From the NCBI GenBank assembly GCA_039621445.1, contig CP154954.1, positions 28,576,417 through 28,640,416 of the forward strand: DNA of 64,000 nt, read 5' to 3'. Made by a program: the position numbers and the translations under genes. Shown piece after piece: positions 50,273 to 59,459 of the stretch; the stretch's first letter is position 1, and each line of letters begins with the position of its first letter. The stretch is from Euglena gracilis (taxonomy: Eukaryota > Euglenida > Euglenophyceae > Euglenales). Under the pieces are notes generated by a model. The model was not told the DNA's origin. It made no database searches and saw only the letters and a list, made by a program, of their open reading frames with translations.

Positions 50273-51143
50273 AAACTACCTTTCCTTCCTTTCTCCATTT
50301 TTTCCCCCAGACTCTCATGAGAGTCATAAAATTCTGTGGCAGGCTGCTTACACCAAAGCATGCAGCTTGTAATTGCCAAGTTTCCTCCCCACTTGCATGC
50401 AAACGTGTTTGTCCAGGCTGCTGTGCAGTTTTAAGTGGAAATAAGCATCTTTCAGATCCATTGTTCCCCAGAACCAACCTTTTCTTAAATATGGGAAGAT
50501 GTTTCCCATTTGTTCCAGTCTGAACTTCTTGGGGGTGAAATGGAGATTTAACTGTCGACAATCTGAAATTAGTCTTTCCTTTGTCTTTTCCCCTTCTTTT
50601 TTTGGAAATGATAAAATAAGGGACAAAATGTTTTGCCTCCTCTGGGGGGATTTGCCTGGTTGCCCCTGCTCATTGGTATTCTCTCAGAATTTTCTGGGCA
50701 GTCATTACTTCTTGACGAGTTTTGAAGGGAAATTTTAAGGGCATCTGAGGGGAGAGGGGAAGATCTGCCATAACCCCTTCCCTTATCAGGTTTAATACCT
50801 CCCTGCTGGCTCCTGCCTTGACCCAATGGGGAATGCTGGCTTGCAGGGCTCTGTAGGGGGGCACCCCTGGGTGTAATGTTTCTGGGATTCCACAGCCCCC
50901 ATCACTGGGGTCCTTCCCCTTGGCTGCCCCGTCACTGGGGTCACCTCTGGCCCTGCCATAGGGCTGCTCAAGACCAGGCTTTCCCCCTGTTTTTGAAAGA
51001 GGGGGGAAGGTCTGTGTCTGCAGTGGGGTGGTACATAAATGGCCGGGAGGGGTGGTCTGATTATCACCTGGAGGGAGCCTGCTGCAGCGAATCTTGGGCC
51101 TCCACCTCAAGGGCTGATGTGGTGATCTTGAATGCAGTGGCAT
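50273..51143 (-). pseudogene. Gag end and RT start of DIRS D3
   Basis: LHPGVPPYRALQASIPHWVK and EVLNLIREGVMADLPLSPQM lead into QKILREYQ, TKERLISDCRQLNLHFTPKK and GTMDLKDAYFHLKLHSSLDK (RT motif A). All match D1. The domain stops at the G2 insertion (RKEGKVVF). Confidence 0.8.
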
Positions 51144-52099
51144 TCACTGGTCTTCTGATTTTGAATCATATATTGGCCTCCAAAGGCCTCCTGATTTTGA
51201 TTGAAATGGCCTCCACTGTCCTTGAGGTCTTGATGCCTCCCCTGGCCTCCATTGGCCTCTTGATTTTGAATACAATGGCCTCCATTGGCCTTCTGTCTTT
51301 TGAAGGGGAGGCTGCTTGCTGCATTGATGTGCAGCTCCTGAGGGGTTCATTTGGGAGAGCTGTGGGGTAAGTTGGACGTACCTTTCCACAGTGGCCGTTT
51401 TGCAGCATGAGCTTCTGTGCAGCTGGGCTCCATGCCCTTGATGGTGGTGATGGCTCCATAGCCTTTTTGAAAAGGGTCTCCATGCCCTTGATGCCGTTCA
51501 TTTTCCCTTGGAATATTCCCCCTTTGTGGGGGGTAGGGATGTGAAAATGGGGGGGTGGTGTTCCCGGACCTGTCTTCCCATTTCTTTCCCTCTGGGCGGT
51601 GGGCTACTGGTGTCTTTGTCTTCCCGAATTTCCGGCCACTACTGTCTAGGGTCCATGGCCGTCGTTCAATTGTTGGAATTGAAATTTTTTGGGGAAAATG
51701 GAAGGTGGGGGGATGCGACAGCCACGGACTGGCGCTCTGCTCTTGCCCCGTCATCGTCTCCAGCGCCTGCTGCTCCTCCACTCTTCTTCACTTCAGGTTT
51801 CTTCCTTGAAATTCCTTGTAATGCCGCTTAACAGTTTGGTTCCATGTTGGTTGCTCCGGCGCCTTCTGGAACTCCGTCTTCTCCAGCTTCTGCTGCCTTC
51901 GCTGGGGTTCTTTCTCGCTCCGCTGGGCCGCTGGACACCAGGTATGTTGCATCCTTCATGGAAATCAGACTTTTCTTCATCCGCTTTTCCTTATCGTCTG
52001 AATTGCTTTTGCTCCTCTGTATTGATTTGTCGTTCCGTTGAACGTTGTTGAACTCGTTGAGATGAAATTCTTTCTCCTTGAGGTCGAAGGGCAAAAATT
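51144..52099 (-). pseudogene. Gag of DIRS D3
   Basis: The MPFDLKEKEFHLNEFNN start, an Ala/Glu/Gly-rich segment, a conserved DGHGPW-type motif near 51648, and a Gln/Trp/Pro-rich repeat region (RPMEAI and GQWRP units near 51160-51300). Several frames are broken. D1 and D2 have the same layout. Confidence 0.55.
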
Positions 52100-52307
52100 A
52101 GGAGTCAGCCAACTCCGGCAACAAAAAGCAGTTAGAAGCACCCCACACGCACACACAAACACACCAGAGCAGAGCAGCCGGGAAGGAAAGCAGGGCCTCA
52201 CCATCTCGCAGTGCGGAGTCCCGCACGCACACACAAACACACCAGAGCAGAGCAGCCGGGAAGGAAAGCAGGGCCTCACCATCTCGCAGTGCGGAGCCCG
52301 AATGGTC
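52100..52307 (-). repeat. Left terminal repeat of DIRS D3, tandemly duplicated
   Basis: On the complement this corresponds to D1's left end (53510-53640). The core unit of about 77 bp (CACACAAACACACCAGAGCA...CGCAGTGCGGAG) occurs twice, at about 52146-52219 and 52223-52297. The outer end CCCGAATGGTC at 52297-52307 matches the D1 terminus (complement AGACCATTCGGG). Confidence 0.75.
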
Positions 52308-52400
52308 CGGCCAGCCTGGACCCGACTTTATTTTCACTCGACCCCCGGGGGGTGCTCCCAGCTGCTGGCTGGCTGGACACCCCCCGGGGGTAGGGTGCGA
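52308..52400. other. Junction sequence with inverted repeat
   Basis: CCCCCGGGGGGTG and CACCCCCCGGGGG form an inverted pair about 30 bp apart between D3 and D2. Nothing else was recognised. Confidence 0.6.
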
Positions 52401-53508
52401 CCCCCCCCCCTACCTGATGCCTTAAAAATGGCCTTAGGCCTGGAGTTACTGGAATATGAAAATAGGCATCCTTTAGGTCTATTTTTGCTTCCCAGTGGCC
52501 TTTTTCCAAAACTGGGAAAATGTGTTGGATATGATCCAACTTGAAGGGTTTTACTTGAAACTGCTGATTTATTTCTCTGCAGTCGCTGATCATTCTCCAT
52601 TTGGTTGTTCCCCCTTCTGGTTTTTAAATTAAAAACCAGGGGATCAAATGCTGGGTTTCTGAATCCCAAACTCGTTTCACTGACCCAGTTTTTTCGTAAT
52701 CCAGCAGAGTTTTTTCTGCCTGGTTCAGGTCCAGGTTGGCCCTGGGTTTCAGGTGGGTGGACAATTTTGGGGGATTCACCCAGGGGAGTTGAATTCCATT
52801 TTTTTTTATTGACATGTTGCTGGGGGAGCATTTTTTGTCCACCATTTTAGACTTTTCTGAAGTCTCTGGTACAGGGGGGTGTCTCCCCATTTTTCCTCCA
52901 TGGAATGTATTTTCCCAACTAGATGATTTTCTGGGTGCTGGGTGGGGGTGTTGGACATTGCACCCCTGGTCCCCCTGGGGATTGAGCATTCTCTAAAAGT
53001 GGCTGGGGGGGTGTGCATGCTCTGCTCACAGGCTCTCTGATCCTCCACTTTGTCATTGGTGTTGTCGATTGACATACCATAGGGGCCCCTTTTTGGGTCT
53101 CTCCCTTGTTTTGGTTTGCCCCTGCCATGGGCACCGACAAAGAATGTTGAGGGGGGGTTGCCCCCTTGTCCTCCACTGCCCCTTTGGGGGCATCCTCCTG
53201 GGGCTGCCACTGTACATTGAAACCCCCTGCTGGGGGACAGCCTGTTGGCTTCTGGGGTTTTCCCCCTTCTGATAATTGATGGCCCCAATGGCCTTGAAAT
53301 TTTTGATGTTGTTGATGGTAAATCTGGCCCCACTGGCCCTCTTGACGTTGGCTCCACTCTTGAAACTTTGATAGTCCCCATTGACCTCTGTCGGATGGGG
53401 CGCCATGCCCATGGATTGATTGTCGTCGTCTTTTCTCAATTGGTGAGGTCTTTGAAGTTCCTTTCTTCTGGGTGTCGAAGGGCAAATTCGGAATCAGCCA
53501 ACTCCGGC
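52401..53508 (-). pseudogene. DIRS D2 fragment: Gag and RT start
   Basis: The minus frames encode MPFDTQKKGTSKTSPIEK, a Gln/Trp/Gly-rich Gag (QWGLSKFQEW, GHWGHQL) and an RT start MISDCREINQQFQVKPFKLD with KIDLKDAYFHIPVTPG (motif A). It belongs to a diverged subfamily (FHIPVTPG against FHLKLHSS in D1/D3). It ends abruptly near 52401, and on the other side it abuts the left end of D1 at 53509, so D2 and D1 lie head to head. Confidence 0.7.
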
Positions 53509-53509
53509 G

Positions 53510-53612
53510 AGACCATTCGGGCTCCGCACTGCGAGATGGTGAGGTCCTGCTTTCCTTGCCGGCTGTTCTGTTCTGGTGTGTTTGTGCGTGCGCGGGGGGT
53601 GCTTCTTACTGC
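53510..53612 (+). repeat. Left inverted terminal repeat of D1
   Basis: The outer 36 bp (53510-53545) are the exact complement of 57621-57656. The inner 78 bp (53535-53612) are the exact complement of 57964-58041. Confidence 0.95.
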
Positions 53613-53639
53613 TTTTTGTTGCCGGAGTTGGCTGATTCC

Positions 53640-54910
53640 TATTTCTGCCCTTCGACCTCAAGGAGAAAGAATTTTACTTCTACGACTCAAGTGGACGAAA
53701 ATTTTCGGAACTTCAACTACCTGACGGAAGAATTCAACTTTTCGAAGATCAACAACGAGACTTCTATGAAGAATGAATTTCAAAGAACCATTGAATTTCA
53801 AGAAGAACTTCAACGGACTTCCAAGAAGTCAACTGAAGCTGGGGAAGGTGGAGACACAGCAGCAGCTGCAGCAGCTGGAGGGGCGGCAACAGCTCGTCAG
53901 TCCGTGGCCATCGCAACCCCCCCACCCCCCAACGCTTCAGAGATTTCAAAACTCCAGGTTTCAGACTCCCCCACTAACAATGATGGCCATGGACCATGGA
54001 CAACTGTGGTCAGGAAGAGACGACAGAGGGGGACCACCATCACAGGTCCAACAGACTCCACCCCTTTTTCTCAGTTCCTCCCCTTTCAGGGGAAAAAGCA
54101 AAGGCTATGGCAGCCTCAATCCAAAGGATTCAAATCCAAGTCAAGGCTATGGCAGCCATCATTGGACAGGGCCTGGGGCCCAGAATCATGGCTATGGAAG
54201 CCATCATCCAAGAGGGCAGTGGGCCCAGGAGCAAGGCTATGGTAGCCTGTGTCCAAACCTGGGAAGCTCCCATGGGGGAAAGGTATGTCCAACTTACCCC
54301 ACAGCTCCCTCAATCACAAACCCCTCAGGAGCTGCACATCCAGGCAAGCAACCCCCCCTTCAGGGGAAGGCCAATGGAGGCCATTATGTGCAAGAGGCCA
54401 ATGGGGGCCAGGGGAAGCATCGAAATATCAAGGCCAATGGAGGCCATTATATGCAAAAGGCCAATGGAGGCCAGGAGAAGCATCAAGATTTCAAGGCCAA
54501 TGGAGGCCATTTCAATCAAAATCAAGTGGCCATTGGAGTCCAATGCATTCAAGATCACACCAGCCCTTGGGGGGGAGCCCCAAGATTGGCTACACAAGGG
54601 CCCCCCCAGAAGGTAATCAAGCCAAACCCCCCAGCTATATATGTACCTCCCCATTGCAGACACAGACTTTCCCCAATCTTTCAAAATCAGGGGGAAAGCC
54701 TGTCTTTGGGCAGCCCTATGGCAGGGCCAGAGGTGACCCCAGTGATGGGGCAGCCAGGCAGGACCCCAGTGATGGGGCAGCCAGGCAGGACCCAGTGATG
54801 GGGCAGCCAGGGGAAGGTACCCCAGTGATGGGGCCTGTGGACTCCCCAGACACATTACACCCAGGGGTGCCCCCATTCAGGGCCCTGCAGGCCAGCATTC
54901 ACCATTGGGT
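53640..54910 (+). CDS. Gag region of DIRS D1
   Basis: The first frame (first ATG after the repeat at 53766, MKNEFQRTIEFQEELQRTSK) has an Ala/Gly stretch and DGHGPWTTVVRKRRQRG, conserved in D3. It then gives way, after a frame change near 54110, to a repeat-rich frame with QGYGSHH/HGYGSHH units and KANGGHY units (54350-54520), ending in a PVMGQPGRT duplication. These are low-complexity Gly/Gln/His repeats of unknown role, probably RNA-binding. The frame changes may be indels; no catalytic motif is present. Confidence 0.6.
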
Positions 54911-56785
54911 CAAGGAAGGGGCCAGCACAGAGGTATTAAACCTGATAAGGGAAGGGGTCAGGGCAGATCTTCCCCTCCCCCCTCAGATGCCCTTAAAATT
55001 TCCCTTCAAAACTCCCCAAGACATAATGACTGCCCAAAAATTCTGAGGGAATACGAATGTGCAGGGGCAACCAGGCAAATCACCCCAGAGGGAGCAAAAC
55101 ATTTTGTCCCCTATTTTATCATTTCCAAACAGGAAGGGGGAAAGACAAAGGAAAGATTAATTTCAGATTGTCGACAGTTAGATCAACATTTCACCCCCCA
55201 GAAGTTCAGACTGGAACACATGGGAAACATTTTCCCATATCTCAGAAAGGGTTGGTTCTGTGGAAAAATAGATCTGAAAGATGCTTATTTCCATTTAAAG
55301 CTGCACAGCAGCCTGGAAAAGCATGTCTGCATGCAAGTGGGGGGGGAAACTTGGCAATTTCAAGCTGCATGCTTTGGGTTAAGCAGCCTGCCACAAAAGT
55401 TTATGACTCTCATGAGAGTCTGGGAAAGGAAATGGAGGAAGGAAGGAAAGGTAGTTTTCATCTACCTAGACGACATTTTGCTGTTAGCCCCCAGCAAAAA
55501 GACAGCAGCCCAGCATTTGGCAGAAATGAAAAAAGATCTTTTACTGGCAGGTTTCAGAATAAACCTCCCCAAATCATGTCTGGAACCAACACAAGAAATA
55601 CAGCATTTGGGCCAGTGGATCAATTTGAAAAAAGGCCAGCTGGAAATTCCACAGGAAAAATTAAAATCCCTAAGAAAGGAATCAGGAAAGGTGCTGACAG
55701 CACAAAAGATGAGCTGCAGAAAACTCAGCTCTATTGTAGGGCAAGTCAGAAGCTATTTAGTTTCAATGCCTTTTCTCAGAATTCTGACAGATCAACTTTG
55801 CAAAATGGTGGATTTGCACACAAAGTGGGGTTGGGACCACACCCTGACCATTCCCCAGGGGGTCAAAGATCAAATTGTGGAGTTAAAAACGTTTTTGCAG
55901 CCAGGTGTGGGCAGAGCCTTTCAATCCCAGGCCTCTCAGGAACTGTTCTCAGACAGCAGCACCTGGCAATGGGGGGGGCTGGACAAAAAGTCTGGTCAAA
56001 AGGTCCAGGATTTCTGGAGGGACCTGCATGTCCTGCACATCAATCAAAAAGAATTGATGTCTGCAGTGGAAACTGTAAAGGCTTTGGCAAAACCAAAACA
56101 AACCATTGTTCTTCATGTGGACAGCCAGGTGGCAGTCAGTTATTTGACAAAATGGGGAGGCAAAAAGCCATATTTAAATTCCATCCTAAAACCCCTTCTG
56201 TACCATTGCCAAGAAAGGCAAATCAACTTGCAGGTGGTTTGGGTTCCCACAAAAGAACAATTGGCAGACTCCCTGACCAGGGAGCAAAAAGATCCAGGGG
56301 ATTATACCCTGAACCTGACCATTTTTCACCTGATTCTGAAGTTTTTCAAAAACCAGATCACCCCAGAGGTGGACATGTTTTGCACACCCAGCAACAAAAA
56401 ATTCCCCAAGTTCATTTGTCGATACCCCCACCAAGGGGCTTTGTTGGTGGATGCTCTGAAGGCAGATTTAAGGGGTCTCCCCCAAGTTTATGCCAACCCT
56501 CCCTGGAGCATCATTCCCCAATGGGTTCAGAGATTAATGTTAAACCCAGACCTGAGTTGTCTGTTGATTGTACCCCACTGGGCTTCGACATCATGGTGGC
56601 GCCAATTAATGTCAATCAGGCAGCCAGGCAGCAAGGTTTTGCTAGTACCCCCCCAGTGGGGTCTGTTCACCAACTGCTGGGGGGAGGAGATGCCCCCCCC
56701 AAGGTGGAATTTGGCCTGCTTGATTGTGTCAGGCAAATATTACAATCCCAGGAAGTTTCGATGTCCAGTATCGACACTTACATAA
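54905..56785 (+). CDS. RT, RNase H and NPPW domain of DIRS D1
   Basis: This intact 626 aa frame copies element RNA. RT: TKERLISDCRQLDQHF, GKIDLKDAYFHLKLHSS (motif A), AACFGLSSLPQKF (motif B), VVFIYLDDILLLAPS (YLDD). RNase H: LFSDSSTWQWGGL (Asp), INQKELMSAVETV (Glu), VLHVDSQVAVSYL (Asp), VWVPTKEQLADSL. The C-terminal domain: EVDMFCTPSNKKFPKF, VYANPPWSIIPQWV and LLIVPHWASTSWW, the DIRS N6-adenine methyltransferase-like domain with an NPPW motif. The true start is probably upstream, in the frame at 54249-55046 (HPGVPPFRALQASIHHWVKE), separated by an indel near 55040. It overlaps the recombinase ORF. Confidence 0.92.
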   Translation: MGQGRGQHRGIKPDKGRGQGRSSPPPSDALKISLQNSPRHNDCPKILREYECAGATRQITPEGAKHFVPYFIISKQEGGKTKERLISDCRQLDQHFTPQKFRLEHMGNIFPYLRKGWFCGKIDLKDAYFHLKLHSSLEKHVCMQVGGETWQFQAACFGLSSLPQKFMTLMRVWERKWRKEGKVVFIYLDDILLLAPSKKTAAQHLAEMKKDLLLAGFRINLPKSCLEPTQEIQHLGQWINLKKGQLEIPQEKLKSLRKESGKVLTAQKMSCRKLSSIVGQVRSYLVSMPFLRILTDQLCKMVDLHTKWGWDHTLTIPQGVKDQIVELKTFLQPGVGRAFQSQASQELFSDSSTWQWGGLDKKSGQKVQDFWRDLHVLHINQKELMSAVETVKALAKPKQTIVLHVDSQVAVSYLTKWGGKKPYLNSILKPLLYHCQERQINLQVVWVPTKEQLADSLTREQKDPGDYTLNLTIFHLILKFFKNQITPEVDMFCTPSNKKFPKFICRYPHQGALLVDALKADLRGLPQVYANPPWSIIPQWVQRLMLNPDLSCLLIVPHWASTSWWRQLMSIRQPGSKVLLVPPQWGLFTNCWGEEMPPPRWNLACLIVSGKYYNPRKFRCPVSTLT

Positions 56786-57600
56786 AAAATCTGGGAAATG
56801 TCAAAAGATATGACTCAGCCTTCAGGGCATTGGTGGGTCAATTATTGCACAAAGGGGTGCCTCTGCAGCAGTGCACAGTCCCCAAGATGGCTGAATCCAT
56901 CCTTGATCTTGCTGTTCATAGCATCAATACTGCACGAAATGCATATGCAGCAGCCTTATTACTCCCAGGGTTTGGGTCTTTGAGATTTTCACCCCTTCTG
57001 GCTCCATTGAAAAGGAAGTGGAATGCCAATGTCTGCAAGTATGCCCACTTTTGGGACCCCACTGATTTCCTAGAAAACATCATGAGGAATTCCACACCCC
57101 CCTCAGACCTATCTGTGAAAGAGCTCAAAAACAGACTCATCATCTGTTGGAGGCTTTTGGCCCTCCACAGGGGGGTTGATTTAGCCAGGACACAAATTTT
57201 CATTTTATTGCAAAGGAAAGGGTGGCAATTCCCAAAATGGGAAGAGATGTTGAATTTGCCACACACCCCCCTCATCAGCCCATGGCATTTATTGAAAGAG
57301 TATGTGGAAAGGACAGCCCACATGGTTGGGCACAAAAATAATTTGTTGTGGTCTTTGGATGGTAAAAGACCTTTGACATCAGAAAGGGTGAATTCCCTAA
57401 CCAAAGAAATTCTGCAGGAGGGGGGGTGGACACCACCCACTGGAAACCCCACAGCACCAGAGGGGCTGGGGTCTTATGGTGGAAAAATGCTGGTTTGCAA
57501 GTGGAAGAAGTCCAGCAGCTGGGTCAGTGGAAAAATTTTGGTGCCTTCCAAGCTCATTATTTGAGGCTGGGAGTCGTGTCAAAAATTCAAAATATTATGG
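56761..57600 (+). pseudogene. Tyrosine recombinase of DIRS D1, frameshifted at a G run
   Basis: It would insert the circular cDNA by site-specific strand exchange. Starting near MSSIDTYIKNLGNVKRYDSA there is a helical core-binding domain, then WRLLALHRGVDLARTQIFI (first catalytic Arg) and KEYVERTAHMVGHK. After the seven-G run at 57420-57426 the frame shifts to WKPHSTRGAGVLWWKNAGLQ (HxxR) and LGQWKNFGAFQAHYLRL (Trp/His position and nucleophile Tyr). All RHRY-type residues are therefore present, across two frames. The frame upstream of 56761 is open but only shadows the RT. Confidence 0.88.
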
Positions 57601-57620
57601 CCCAAAGGGGGGTGCACAGT

Positions 57621-57722
57621 ACCTCACCATCTCGCAGTGCGGAGCCCGAATGGTCTCGGACTCCCACGACAAAGGAAGGGGGAGGAAGGGACCAAGAGGG
57701 CGAAGCACAAGAAGATGGTGAG
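57621..57722 (+). repeat. Internal complementary region of D1
   Basis: Bases 57621-57656 are the exact complement of the left end (53510-53545), and 57657-57722 are complementary to the right end (58033-58098) with one mismatch. The joint, GGTCT/CGGAC, marks both element termini. In DIRS models this region templates circle formation. Confidence 0.93.
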
Positions 57723-57963
57723 CCCATCCCTCCCACCCAAAAAATCAGCAGAAAAAGAAAGACATCCCAACCAGAAAAGGGACCCCCAACCAAGCAGCCC
57801 CAACCACCCACCCAGAAACACAGAAAGAGACCACCATCCCCATCAGGGGGGGGGGGGGGCCACCAAGCGACCATGGGAGAGGGGGGGGGGCGGGGCCACG
57901 GCGGTTCAGCTTCGCCAAGGTGTCGGAGGAGGCCTCATCATCGCCAACTCCGGCAACAACGGC
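57723..57963 (+). other. Right-end region of D1 between complementary region and ITR
   Basis: Lys/Pro-rich potential coding (KKSAEKERHPNQKRDPQPSS), long G runs at 57846-57859 and 57880-57890. No domain was recognised. Confidence 0.45.
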
Positions 57964-58098
57964 GCAGTAAGAAGCACCCCCCGCGCACGCACAAACACAC
58001 CAGAACAGAACAGCCGGCAAGGAAAGCAGGACCTCACCATCTTCTTGTGCTTCGCCCTCTTGGTCCCTTCCTCTCCCTTCCTTTGTCGTGGGAGTCCG
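57964..58098 (+). repeat. Right inverted terminal repeat of D1 with right extension
   Basis: 57964-58041 is the ITR. 58033-58098 is the outer extension that is complementary to the internal complementary region. Confidence 0.95.
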
Positions 58099-58119
58099 AA
58101 AAAAGGCACTAAGCGGGAC

Positions 58120-58375
58120 CTCCTAACCTAGCGCAACGAACAATCCAAGCAGCACCGCCGGCGAGCAAGGCATGGCCTTACAAGGGCAAAGTGCGGAGCC
58201 CGAGGTGTCGCGCGGAGATTGAGGTGTCTGTTCCTGTCTTCTGGGTGTCCAAAGGTTAATTCGGAATATGCTTACTCCGGCGAAAAATGCACTTATGCGA
58301 TCCAAAACAACACCGCTGGCAAAAAGCCCTGGCCTCACAAAGGGAAAGATGCGGAGCCCAAGGTGCATGTCCTAC
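58120..58375. repeat. Degenerate DIRS terminal-repeat remnants
   Basis: CCGCCGGCGAGCAAGGCATGGCC...GTGCGGAGCCCGA (58157-58203), TTAATTCGGAATATGCTTACTCCGGCG (58256-58282) and CCGCTGGCAAAAAGCCCTGGCCTCA...ATGCGGAGCCCAA (58312-58360) resemble the D1/D2 repeats and their flanks. They indicate at least one more old DIRS end. Confidence 0.5.
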
Positions 58376-58514
58376 CCCCGTGCCAAGGGTACCGGGGTAG
58401 ATATAGTTCGGGGGGTTTTCAACTTTTCTTTGAAATGCAATTTGAAAAAAAATCATTAAAACACTGAAAAAAATCACAGAATGCTTTTAAAGAAATCTTG
58501 CTTTGTGGAAATTA

Positions 58515-58920
58515 CCCCCCCCCCTATGTGCAATGACCGGTAACCTCTGTCCTCTGACTGGGGGGGGGGGTTGGTCGTTGGACATAGGGTAGTGACCATA
58601 AAGGTGTCCTCTGACCGGGGGGGGGGGTGGTCGTTGGACATGGGGTCAAATGAAAATTGGTGGGTACCCGGGTCCCTACCCCCCCCAAAAATGCCCAAAT
58701 TTTCCCTTCCGGCGCTTTGCGCCGAAAATTTTGGGCAATTTTGACAAATTTTTGTCCAAAAAAGTGTCAAAAATGGCATTTTGGCCAAATTTTTGGCCAA
58801 ATTTTGGGCAAAATTTTTCGTCCCGGCGCAAAGCGCCGGGACCAAAGATTTGGTCAAACCTCCGAAAAGGTGTCCTCTGGCCGTGGGGGTGGTCGTTGGA
58901 CATAGGGGGGGGGGTACGCC
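58515..58920. repeat. Repeated GGTCGTTGGACAT units and GGCGCTTTGCGCC hairpins
   Basis: GGTCGTTGGACAT follows a G-rich tract at 58572, 58630 and 58890, each after TGTCCTCTG(A/G)C. Between them, CCGGCGCTTTGCGCCG (58709-58724) and CGGCGCAAAGCGCCGG (58823-58838) are each palindromic and are flanked by AAAATTTTG-type sequence in opposite orientation, forming a large imperfect hairpin. Confidence 0.7.
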
Positions 58921-58959
58921 TTAAAGCAAAGCCTTCCTCCCATCTCTGCTGATGAAGAT

Positions 58960-59457
58960 GTGAAACTTGGAGGCCCAGAGATGTGCCCATCAAAATTGTG
59001 TGTTGGGTGTTGTGGACATGCTGTGATCCAGGAATTGAATTCGCAAACATCGTTCAGTTCAATCGCATTTAATGGTAAGCAAAGCACAGACAAAGCAATG
59101 GCGGGGTGCAGAGCTTTGGGTTGCAGGGCTTTCATTTGTTTCCGTTATTCCATCAGGTACCCCGAAGCATTTTTTTTGGGTGGAAGATCTCTTTCAACGC
59201 AGAAGGAATTTCACTTTAGATGTTTATGGTCAGTTTTTCGGCTTACAAAAGGGAAGCGGAACTGCACAAACTTTTTCTCTTTTGACCGAAACACCCACGC
59301 ACTCCTGGCAGATTGGGACCTCCTAGAAAATTATCGCACTTGGGGTTTTCTCAAAGACCCGGGGGGAGGGAGCTGGCTCAGTTTGGTCCCCGTCCCAGAA
59401 GAAATTTTTAGGTCGCACTTTTTCGGAATTTTACCAAAAATTCACCGTAAATTCTGA
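58960..59457 (+). CDS. Unrecognised ORF
   Basis: This 165 aa frame starts MKLGGPEMCPSKLCVGCCGH and later contains THALLADWDLLENYRTWGF. I recognise no family or motif. An overlapping plus frame at 59072-59326 is equally open, so coding is doubtful. It lies in a repeat-rich region with no supporting neighbour. Confidence 0.2.
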   Translation: MKLGGPEMCPSKLCVGCCGHAVIQELNSQTSFSSIAFNGKQSTDKAMAGCRALGCRAFICFRYSIRYPEAFFLGGRSLSTQKEFHFRCLWSVFRLTKGKRNCTNFFSFDRNTHALLADWDLLENYRTWGFLKDPGGGSWLSLVPVPEEIFRSHFFGILPKIHRKF

Positions 59458-59459
59458 AT

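Larger units (their letters stand above)
41568..52307 (-). mobile_element. DIRS element D3, split by G2 copy B
   Basis: The minus strand order is left terminal repeat (52100-52307), gag (about 51144-52094), RT start (50273-51143), then G2 copy B, then RT end, RNase H, NPPW domain and recombinase N-terminal part (41568-43249). The two halves join exactly at ...GGTAGTTTT/AGTTTTCATCTACC..., with AAAAC duplicated by the G2 insertion. The recombinase C terminus is lost at the 111 bp minisatellite. Excluding G2, this is about 3.7 kb of a 4.6 kb element. Confidence 0.85.
53510..58098 (+). mobile_element. DIRS-type tyrosine-recombinase retrotransposon D1, complete
   Basis: This 4,589 bp element has the full DIRS architecture: inverted terminal repeats (53535-53612 and 57964-58041, 78 bp, identical), an internal complementary region (57621-57722) whose two halves match the outer left and outer right ends, and Gag, RT-RNase H-NPPW and recombinase ORFs in overlapping frames. 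DIRS elements circularise and integrate through a tyrosine recombinase, and no target duplication is expected. Frame changes in gag and a G-run indel in the recombinase suggest that it is recently inactivated or affected by sequencing error. Confidence 0.92.

Noticed and set aside
55057-56760. Long plus-strand ORF overlapping the DIRS RT
   Set aside because: Its first two thirds are a shadow of the RT/RNase H frame with no recognisable motif. Only the part from about 56761 is the recombinase.
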